Positions 54,971-64,000 of a stretch of 64,000 bases of DNA are shown piece after piece. The first letter of the stretch is position 1. Each line of letters starts with the position of its first letter. Source of the stretch: Streptomyces coffeae (GTDB taxonomy: Bacteria; Actinomycetota; Actinomycetes; Streptomycetales; Streptomycetaceae); NCBI RefSeq assembly GCF_016741875.1, contig NZ_JAERRF010000008.1:310001-374000 (forward strand). Direction: 5' to 3'. A model generated the notes under the pieces. It had not been told where the DNA came from and made no database searches. It saw only the letters and a program-made list of their open reading frames with translations. A program made the translations under genes and the position numbers.

Positions 54971-55846
54971 ATGACCACACTGGTGCGGGACGAAGCGACC
55001 GGCAGCGGGGCCGAGATACGACGTGGTGAACTGGCCGCGTTTCTGCGCAGCAGACGCGAGCGGATCACCCCCGAGCAGGTGGGTCTGGTGCGCGGGCGCC
55101 GCCGGCGCACCCCCGGACTGCGCCGCGAGGAGGTCGCCCATCTCTCCATGGTGGGCGTCACCTGGTACACCTGGCTGGAGCAGGCCCGCGATATCCATGT
55201 CTCCACGCAGGTGCTGGACGCCATCGCCCGTGCGCTGCTGATGGACCGCAGTGAGCGCGCCCATCTCTTCGCGCTCGCCGGGGCCGTCGACCCGACCCCC
55301 GCCAGCGAGTGCACCGGGGTGCCGCAGGCGCTCCAGGCCATGCTGGACCAGCTGGAGCCGTTCCCGGCCTGCGTCCAGAACAGCCGGTTCGATCTGCTCG
55401 CCTACAACCGCACCTACCGGCTGCTGCTGTGCGACCTCGAGCAGGTGCCCCTGGAGGACCGCAACTGCCTGTGGCTGGCCTTCACCCATGAGGGCTGGCG
55501 GACCAGCATGGTCGACTGGGACGAGGTGGTCCGGTCGATGGCGGGCAAGTTCCGGGCCGCGATGGCCGAGCATGTCGCGGAACCGTCCTGGAAGGCACTG
55601 GTGAAGCGGCTGGAGGACACCTCACCGGAGTTCCGGGAGATCTGGGCACGGCATGAGGTGCTGCGACCCGCCAACAAGATCAAGACCTTCCGGCAGTCGC
55701 AGGTGGGCATGTTGCGGCTGTCCGGCACCAGCCTGTGGACCGGCCCCAGCCAGGGGCCCAAGCTGCTCACCTACAGTCCCGCGGACGCCGAGAGCCGTGA
55801 GCGTCTGGAGCGGCTCCAGGAGCTGGCGTCGGCCCCGGTCGCGTAA
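54971..55846 (+). CDS. XRE-family regulator with MmyB-like ligand domain
   Basis: A 291-residue regulator of the same type as the 16330 gene: helix-turn-helix (RRTPGLRREEVAHLSMVG, WYTWLEQARDI) then the MmyB ligand domain (NSRFDLLAYNRTYRLLL, FREIWARHEV). ATG 54971 follows the palindromic promoter; the longer open frame upstream is antisense to the MFS gene. Probably represses the divergent exporter. Confidence 0.92.
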   Translation: MTTLVRDEATGSGAEIRRGELAAFLRSRRERITPEQVGLVRGRRRRTPGLRREEVAHLSMVGVTWYTWLEQARDIHVSTQVLDAIARALLMDRSERAHLFALAGAVDPTPASECTGVPQALQAMLDQLEPFPACVQNSRFDLLAYNRTYRLLLCDLEQVPLEDRNCLWLAFTHEGWRTSMVDWDEVVRSMAGKFRAAMAEHVAEPSWKALVKRLEDTSPEFREIWARHEVLRPANKIKTFRQSQVGMLRLSGTSLWTGPSQGPKLLTYSPADAESRERLERLQELASAPVA

Positions 55847-55869
55847 CGGAGTCCCGTTACGCCCCCGCC

Positions 55870-57357
55870 TCACTTCCTCGCGCCCGCCGACGTCTGCCCC
55901 GTCGGAGCCCCCTCCTCGAACAGAGCCGCCGCATGCCGGGTGGTGCGCTCCGCCCAGCGGCCGGTGGTCACCACCCCCAGCACCAGGATGAGGGCACCGC
56001 ATCCGGCGATGATCCACCAGGCGGGCCGTGCGGCGTCCACGAACGCCGCGGCGGCCGTGGCCGAGACGGTGTGCCCCGCCGCACCCGCCGCCGAAGCGGC
56101 CCCCGTGGCCAGCACCGCGCCGATGACCGCGACCCCGAGCGAGGTGCCGACCTGGCGGCTGGTGGAGGCCACGGCGGCGGCGACCCCGGCCTGGGAGCGG
56201 GGCATCCCGGAGACGGCGGTATTGGTGATCGGGGCGTTGACCAGGCCGAAGCCAATGCCGAACAGAACAAAGCCGATCAGCAGCAGCGCATCGGTGGCCT
56301 CGGCGTCGAAGACCGCGAAGAGCACCCCGCTGGCCGCCATCGCCACCCCCGCGAGCACCAGCGGCAGCCGGGGCCCGACGGTGCCGACCAGCCGCCCCGA
56401 CAGCGGCGCGCAGACGAAGCACATGAACGCCATCGGCAGGATCCACAGTCCGGCGCCCAGCGCGCTGAGCCCGCGCACGTCCTGGAGATACAGCGTGTTC
56501 ATGAAGAGGAAGCCGCCGAACGCGGCGAACGCGCTCACCGCGACCACCGTGGCGCCGCTGAACGGAGCGCTGTGGAAGAACCGCACATCGATCAGCGGCT
56601 CGGTGCGCCGCCGCTCGTAGTGGATCAGCCCGGCGAGCGCGGCGGCGGAGATCGCCGCGCAGGTCAGGATCAGCGGGGAGCTCCAGCCCCGGTCCGGTGC
56701 CTCGATGATCGCGTAGGTGAGAAAGCCGAGGACGGCGATGACCAGCAACTGACCGACGGGATCGGCCCGGCGCGGCTTCGGGGCGCGGGACTCCGGCACA
56801 TAGCGCGCGGTCAGCACCAGCGCCGCGATCCCGAGCGGAAGGTTTATCCAGAAGATGGAACGCCAGCCGACCGACTCCACCATCAGCCCGCCCACGATCG
56901 GCCCGGCGGCCATGCTGATGCCGACCACTCCGCCCCACACCCCGATGGCGCGGGCCCGCTCCCGGGGCTCGGTGAAGGTGTTGGTGATGATCGACATCGC
57001 GACCGGGTTGAGCATCGAACCGCCGACCGCCTGCACCATCCGGAAACCGACCAGCGCCTCCAGACTGGGGGCGAGACTGCACAGCGCCGAGCCGAGCGTG
57101 AAGATCACCAGCCCGGCCTGGAAGGTGCGCCGCCGTCCCACCCGGTCCGCCGTGGAGCCCGCGAGCATCAGCAGGGAGGCGAGGACGAGGGTGTAGGCGT
57201 CGATCGTCCACTGCATCCCGGAGACGGAGGCGTGCAGCTCGCCCCGCATCGAGGGCAGCGCGACATTGAGGACGGTGTTGTCGAGGCTGACGAGCAGCAG
57301 GCTCATGCAGCAGATGGCCAGTACGAGCATGCGTCGCCGATGACTCAGCTCACCCAT
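55870..57357 (-). CDS. MFS drug/proton antiporter (DHA2-like)
   Basis: A 495-residue exporter with about 14 hydrophobic segments, TM1 VSLDNTVLNVALPSM, motif A AGSTADRVGRRRTF and motif C-like GGSMLNPVAMSII. Convergent with the XRE gene, 23 bp away; its own promoter is shared with the dusB side. The two MFS proteins here are only distantly alike, so they are not a recent duplication. Confidence 0.88.
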   Translation of the reverse strand: MGELSHRRRMLVLAICCMSLLLVSLDNTVLNVALPSMRGELHASVSGMQWTIDAYTLVLASLLMLAGSTADRVGRRRTFQAGLVIFTLGSALCSLAPSLEALVGFRMVQAVGGSMLNPVAMSIITNTFTEPRERARAIGVWGGVVGISMAAGPIVGGLMVESVGWRSIFWINLPLGIAALVLTARYVPESRAPKPRRADPVGQLLVIAVLGFLTYAIIEAPDRGWSSPLILTCAAISAAALAGLIHYERRRTEPLIDVRFFHSAPFSGATVVAVSAFAAFGGFLFMNTLYLQDVRGLSALGAGLWILPMAFMCFVCAPLSGRLVGTVGPRLPLVLAGVAMAASGVLFAVFDAEATDALLLIGFVLFGIGFGLVNAPITNTAVSGMPRSQAGVAAAVASTSRQVGTSLGVAVIGAVLATGAASAAGAAGHTVSATAAAAFVDAARPAWWIIAGCGALILVLGVVTTGRWAERTTRHAAALFEEGAPTGQTSAGARK

Positions 57358-57584
57358 GGTTGAACGTTACATCGATAGGGGCGGTGTGCCCGTCAGAACC
57401 GCTCTGCGGATCCCTTCCGCACGGCGGCGGGCGCTTGCGCGCGGGCGCGGGACATCCCGGCTCGCCGGTGCGGGACAATGAGAGGTCCGGCCCAGTCGTT
57501 CCGGCCCGCTCGCCCCGCCCGGCGATCCCGGCCGGCGGTCCCGGCCCGGCCGTTCCATTGTCGTACCGCGAGGAAGCTCACTCC

Positions 57585-58724
57585 ATGACGCAGCCGCAGT
57601 TGCAGTTCGGACCGCACACGGTCCAGCCACCGGTCGTGCTCGCACCGATGGCCGGGATCACCAACGCGCCGTTCCGCACGCTGTGCCGGGAGTTCTCGGG
57701 CGGCAAGGGGCTGTTCGTCAGCGAGATGATCACTACCCGGGCGCTGGTCGAGCGGGATGCCAAGACCATGCGGCTGATCCACTTCGACGACACGGAGAAG
57801 CCGCGCTCGATCCAGCTGTACGGGGTGGACCCGGTGACGGTCGGCAAGGCGGTCCGCATGATCGTGGACGAGGACCTGGCCGATCACATCGACCTCAACT
57901 TCGGCTGCCCGGTGCCCAAGGTCACCCGCAAGGGGGGCGGTTCCGCGCTGCCGTACAAGCGCCATCTGCTGCGCGCCATCCTGTGCGAGGCCGTGTCCGG
58001 CGCGGGCCCGCTCCCGGTGACCATGAAGATGCGCAAGGGCATCGACAACGACCACATCACCTACCTCGACGCGGGCCGGATCGCCGTCGAGGAGGGGGTC
58101 ACCGCCATCGCGCTGCACGGGCGCACGGCGGCCCAGCACTACGGCGGCACCGCCGACTGGGACGCCATCGCACGGCTGAAGGAGGCCGTCCCCGAGATCC
58201 CGGTGCTGGGCAACGGCGACATCTGGTCCGCCGACGACGCGGTGCGGATGATGCGCGAGACCGGCTGCGACGGCGTGGTCGTCGGCCGTGGCTGTCTGGG
58301 GCGGCCCTGGCTCTTCGGCGACCTGGTGGCCGCCTTCGAGCAGGACGGCGGTGCCGGGTCCGCGCGCCCCACCCTCAAGGAGGTGGCGGCCGTGATGCTG
58401 CGCCATGCCGAGCTGCTGACCGAGTGGCTGGCGGACGAGGAGCGCGGCGTCATCGACTTCCGTAAGCACGTCGCCTGGTACACCAAGGGCTTCTCGGTCG
58501 GCTCCGAGATGCGCAAGCGGCTCGCGATCGCCTCCTCGCTGGCCGAGCTGGACGCCCTGCTCGCCGAACTCGACCTGGACCAGGAGTGGCCCCCCGGTGC
58601 CGACGGCCCCCGCGGCCGCACCTCCGGCCGCAACCGCGTGGTGCTGCCGGACGGCTGGCTCAACGACCCCTGGGACCACGCACATGTGAGCGCGGACGCG
58701 GAGCTGGACACCTCCGGCGGCTGA
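57585..58724 (+). CDS. dusB: tRNA-dihydrouridine synthase
   Basis: FMN enzyme that reduces uridine to dihydrouridine in tRNA. Motifs: VVLAPMAGITNAPFRTL at the start of the TIM barrel, LNFGCPVPKVTRKGGGSAL with catalytic Cys108, and IALHGRTAAQHYGGTADW. Length is 379 residues. ATG 57585 follows AGGAAG; the open frame upstream to 57360 is not conserved-looking. Confidence 0.93.
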   Translation: MTQPQLQFGPHTVQPPVVLAPMAGITNAPFRTLCREFSGGKGLFVSEMITTRALVERDAKTMRLIHFDDTEKPRSIQLYGVDPVTVGKAVRMIVDEDLADHIDLNFGCPVPKVTRKGGGSALPYKRHLLRAILCEAVSGAGPLPVTMKMRKGIDNDHITYLDAGRIAVEEGVTAIALHGRTAAQHYGGTADWDAIARLKEAVPEIPVLGNGDIWSADDAVRMMRETGCDGVVVGRGCLGRPWLFGDLVAAFEQDGGAGSARPTLKEVAAVMLRHAELLTEWLADEERGVIDFRKHVAWYTKGFSVGSEMRKRLAIASSLAELDALLAELDLDQEWPPGADGPRGRTSGRNRVVLPDGWLNDPWDHAHVSADAELDTSGG

Positions 58725-59240
58725 GGCCGGGGCCCGCGAGCCGGGTTCCGGAAGGCTGCGCCGTGTCCCGTTCGAGAGGTGTACGACCCCGCTACGACCC
58801 CGCCCACCTGCACTTCGCTCATCTGAGCGATACCCTTCTCGTTGTATCCAAAAGGCGAGACGGAGCCGCCCGCAAGGGCGTGATTCTCGCCACTCTGATC
58901 AGGGCTTCGCTCAGATGAGCGGCTTCCTGGTGAGGGTTCCCTGAGTCAAGCCCGCTCTCACCTCTCCAATACGTGGCACTGAGTGCCACCCTGTTGATGT
59001 TCGATACATCCAGCGAACAATTACTCAGAGTGAGAAGAGCGGAACGACCCCATGCGGAGCGTGGGTATGTGTTCGACTCTTGAACAGTTGGCAAAATCAC
59101 GCCGCTTTGGCGCCGTACTTTCGAACGCGTGGCAGGCGGGTGGTTACAGCCGAATGACGGTGGAGTGGACATGCTCAGGTGCCTTCGATCTGGGTACGCT
59201 CCCCGCCGTCAGGGCAGCCGAGCCGAGGAGATCGAGTCCC
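58725..59240 (+). other. Long leader region between dusB and ppdK
   Basis: No gene is supported in these 516 bases. They contain an exact adjacent 11-bp duplication (58782-58792 and 58793-58803) and the strongly foldable element at 58816-58921. After that the sequence is relatively AT-rich to about 59110. The frame of ppdK is open to 59052 but without family similarity, and a minus-strand frame (58819-59172) looks spurious. Confidence 0.6.
58816..58921 (+). ncRNA. Candidate structured RNA upstream of ppdK
   Basis: Nested complementary segments: 58816-58830 with 58907-58921 (15 bp, perfect; cgctcatctgagcga and its complement), 58833-58836 with 58901-58904, 58854-58860 (ggcgaga) with 58885-58891 (tctcgcc), and 58867-58871 (cgccc) with 58876-58880 around a GCAA tetraloop. 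This looks like a leader RNA for ppdK or an independent small RNA. Each outer arm is itself nearly palindromic, so two protein operators are an alternative. No known riboswitch is recognised. Confidence 0.5.
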
Positions 59241-61964
<2,724 letters not shown>

Positions 61965-62375
61965 CGGGCCACCGGGGTATGGCCGGGTAAACCCTCAGCC
62001 CGACAACGGCCCCGGATCTCAAAGGGGGCGGCACCTTGTGCGGAGGTGCCGCCCCCTCTCACTCCCCCCACGGGAGCTGTTGCCACGCGCATCGGCTACG
62101 GGCGGCAACACAAGTGCTCAGTCGCCGTAACGCACTCGTCACCCCCCACGGGAACGAGCTGAGTGGCTCTGAGCACCGCCTGTTGAATTACGGACGGCCC
62201 CCCGGGGCTTTTTGCCCGGTGGCCTCCCGTTTGCACGAGGAACAGCTTTCCTCTTCGCGCGCCCGAAGCGCGCCCCGTTTCACATCTGGCCAAAAGGGCG
62301 TGGTGACTGAACGTGTAAGCGTGCATACTCAACGGTGATCGGGGGGACGGTCGGCATGTCACATGTGAGGGTCTA
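61965..62375 (+). other. Intergenic region after ppdK
   Basis: No gene is visible in these 411 bases. They hold the ppdK terminator (62023-62057), a GC stretch followed by five T (near 62205) and, close to the right end, a possible -10 (catact) and the promoter of the ArsR-type gene. Confidence 0.5.
62023..62057 (+). terminator. ppdK terminator hairpin
   Basis: agggggcggcacct (62023-62036) pairs perfectly over 14 bp with aggtgccgccccct (62044-62057) around a seven-base loop, 59 bases after the stop. A C/T-rich tract follows. Confidence 0.85.
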
Positions 62376-63443
62376 GTGCTACGTGTTCATTTCAGTGAAC
62401 TCGATCTGGCCCGGATGCGGATGGCAATCCGCCCGGACGTGCTCTGGGAAACCGTTTTAAGTTTCCATCGCCTGCGGGAGAGCCGGGCCGAGACCGTATA
62501 CGGGGAATGGCGTTCGGAAGCGCGTAACCGGCTCAACGGGGAAGCGCGCCTCCTGGCGCCCCTCATTCCCTCACGCGGTTATTTCCCTGACTTCCTGACA
62601 CCCGCGGAAGGGGTAATCGGTTGCGACAGTGCCATGGCCGCACTGCGCGCCACACCGGGACAGCGCTTGCACGACGAGATCGCCGGGCTCCCGGCGTCCC
62701 GTGCCCTCCCGGGGTGGATACGTGATCTCGCTCAGGGCGAGGCGCGGCCGCTGGATCGTTTGATCACCACCCTGCGTTCCTACCACCGCGCCGCCATCGC
62801 CCCCTACTGGCCCCATATCCAGGCCCGGATCGAAGCCGACCGGGCCGCCCGGGGCCGGGCGCTGCTGGACGGCGGGGCGGACGGGCTGCTGTCCTCGCTG
62901 CCGCCCACGATGCGCTGGCGGGCACCGGTGCTGGAGGTCGACTACCCCGTCGACCGGGATCTGCATCTGCGCGGCCGGGGTCTGTTGCTGCTGCCGTCGT
63001 TCTTCTGCCGCGGCACCCCGGTGACCTTCCGCAACCCGGATCTGACCCCGGTGCTGGTCTATCCGGTCGAGCACGCCCGGCGCACCGCACCGCCCCGTCT
63101 CCAGCCACGCCCGGCCACCGCGCCGGCCTGCGCCCGCTCGCTGGGCAAGCTGGTCGGCCAGACCCGCTCGGCGGTGCTGCTGGAGGTCGGCGGTGGCTGT
63201 ACCACCAGTGAACTCGCCCGAAGAGTGGGCGTATCGCTCGCCTCGGCCAGTCAGCACGCCACCGTGCTGCGGGAGGCCGGTCTGGTGCACACCCTGCGGC
63301 AGGGCAGCGCCGTGCTGCACACGCTGACCCCGCTGGGCGCGGCCCTGCTGCGCGGCGGCGGCTCGCCGGGGGAGCGGGTCTTCGGCGCGCAGGCGGCGTT
63401 CCCGGCGGTGGCCGGGGCGCAGGGGCCCTCGGGCCACGGATGA
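62376..63443 (+). CDS. ArsR-type winged-helix regulator (DUF5937-like)
   Basis: A 355-residue regulator with a long N-terminal domain of the type found in streptomycete DUF5937 proteins (LARMRMAIRPDVLWETVLSF) and a C-terminal winged helix (GCTTSELARRVGVSLASASQ, then HATVLREAGLVHTLRQGSAV). It may sense a small molecule through the N-terminal part. GTG 62376. The target is unknown; the ABC permease gene is convergent. Confidence 0.82.
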   Translation: MLRVHFSELDLARMRMAIRPDVLWETVLSFHRLRESRAETVYGEWRSEARNRLNGEARLLAPLIPSRGYFPDFLTPAEGVIGCDSAMAALRATPGQRLHDEIAGLPASRALPGWIRDLAQGEARPLDRLITTLRSYHRAAIAPYWPHIQARIEADRAARGRALLDGGADGLLSSLPPTMRWRAPVLEVDYPVDRDLHLRGRGLLLLPSFFCRGTPVTFRNPDLTPVLVYPVEHARRTAPPRLQPRPATAPACARSLGKLVGQTRSAVLLEVGGGCTTSELARRVGVSLASASQHATVLREAGLVHTLRQGSAVLHTLTPLGAALLRGGGSPGERVFGAQAAFPAVAGAQGPSGHG

Positions 63444-63479
63444 CGCCTTGGCCGAAACGTTTCGCACCCGCGGGACGGC

Positions 63480-64000
63480 TCAGTCATCGATCCCGGAGCG
63501 CTCGACGCCCGCGACGATGTAGCGCTGGAGCACCAGGAAGACCACCAGCAGCGGCAGGATCGACACCGCGGCGGCCACGAACAGCTCGTGGATGTTGACT
63601 CTCTGGGCGGTGGTGAACGTGGAGAGCGCCACCTGCACCGTCCACGCCTCCCGGTCCTGACCTATGACCAGCGGCCAGAGGAAGGAGTTCCAGGCGCCGA
63701 TGAAGACGATGGTGCCCACCGCGGCGAACACCGGCCGTGAGTTGGGCACCACCACCTGCCAGTACGTACGCCAGTAGCCGAGCCCGTCCACCCGCGCGGT
63801 GTCCTCCAACTCCCGCGGGAAGCCCAGGAAGTACTGGCGGAAGATGAAGGCGGCCACCGCGCTGAAGAGCGTGGGCACCACCAGACCGCGCAGCGTCGAG
63901 ATCCAGCCCAGCGAGCTGACCAGCACAAAGCTGGGCACGAAGGTGACCGCGGCCGGAACCATCAGGGTGCCCAGGATCCAGTAGAAGACCACGTTGGCGT
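63480..64000 (-). CDS. Sugar ABC transporter permease (MalG-like, 5' end outside window)
   Basis: C-terminal 172 residues of an inner-membrane permease of the carbohydrate uptake family. Membrane segments begin at VVFYWILGTLMVPAAVTF, and the cytoplasmic EAA loop reads ELEDTARVDGLGYWRTYWQV, which contacts the ATPase. The frame is open to the edge of the window, so the start and the other subunits lie outside. The sugar is unknown. Confidence 0.9.
   Translation of the reverse strand, partial: ANVVFYWILGTLMVPAAVTFVPSFVLVSSLGWISTLRGLVVPTLFSAVAAFIFRQYFLGFPRELEDTARVDGLGYWRTYWQVVVPNSRPVFAAVGTIVFIGAWNSFLWPLVIGQDREAWTVQVALSTFTTAQRVNIHELFVAAAVSILPLLVVFLVLQRYIVAGVERSGIDD

Noticed and set aside
58819..59172. 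117-codon minus-strand frame in the ppdK leader
   Set aside because: No domain and no ribosome site seen; it covers the inverted-repeat element, which explains its sequence better.

Overview
The window is a high-GC actinobacterial chromosome segment. It carries many GTG starts, ATGA/GTGA stop-start overlaps, leaderless-looking promoters and codons ending in G or C. The core gene order (dnaJ, rsmE, HIT protein, rnz, phoH, ybeY, CNNM/CorC protein, era, leuA, recO, uppS, znuACB-zur, glyS, dusB, ppdK) together with protein wording points to Streptomyces or a close relative. I found no tRNA, rRNA, CRISPR array, transposase, phage integrase or replication origin.

Layout. 1-9.5 kb is a dense plus-strand housekeeping block: the 3' part of dnaJ2, a nitronate monooxygenase-like enzyme, rsmE, a lipoprotein, a HIT protein, rnz, a PfkB kinase, phoH, ybeY and a CBS/CorC membrane protein. 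9.9-14.6 kb is one very repetitive Ig-like-repeat gene in which a five-repeat block of 1455 bp has been duplicated. 14.7-17.3 kb is a divergent drug-exporter/XRE regulator pair. 17.3-22.2 kb holds a cytidine-deaminase-like protein that lacks catalytic residues, era, an M4 metallopeptidase with its emfourin-type inhibitor, and leuA behind a leucine-rich leader peptide. 22.5-31.3 kb holds a TerB-like zinc-ribbon protein, an MMPL transporter, a two-component system, a GH18-like secreted protein, two acetyltransferases and a small HTH/Clp-N pair under a palindromic promoter. 31.4-34.3 kb is a membrane-anchored NACHT NTPase with an FGE-like segment. 34.4-38.6 kb is recO, uppS and glcFD.

39.0-45.6 kb is the clearest accessory region. 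It is a polymorphic-toxin locus: a small helical partner, a 1453-residue RHS protein ending in a putative ADP-ribosyltransferase, a low-GC candidate immunity gene, and a coupled chain of small unknown genes including a 43-codon gene. 45.6-50.5 kb is zur, znuB, znuC and znuA with a Zur box facing glyS. 50.6-57.4 kb holds small membrane proteins, a second two-component system and a second XRE/MFS divergon followed by another MFS exporter. 57.6-62.0 kb is dusB and ppdK, with a strongly foldable element between them. The window ends with an ArsR-type regulator and a partial sugar ABC permease.

Functionally most of the window is housekeeping: RNA maturation and modification (rsmE, rnz, ybeY, era, dusB), translation (glyS), zinc homeostasis, leucine synthesis and pyruvate/PEP metabolism. 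Four places merit closer study: the RHS toxin locus, the NACHT-FGE protein, the duplicated cysteine-rich Ig-repeat gene and the nested inverted repeats upstream of ppdK. Starts were chosen by ribosome-binding site, overlap with the previous gene and family length, and differ from the longest open frame in many cases.
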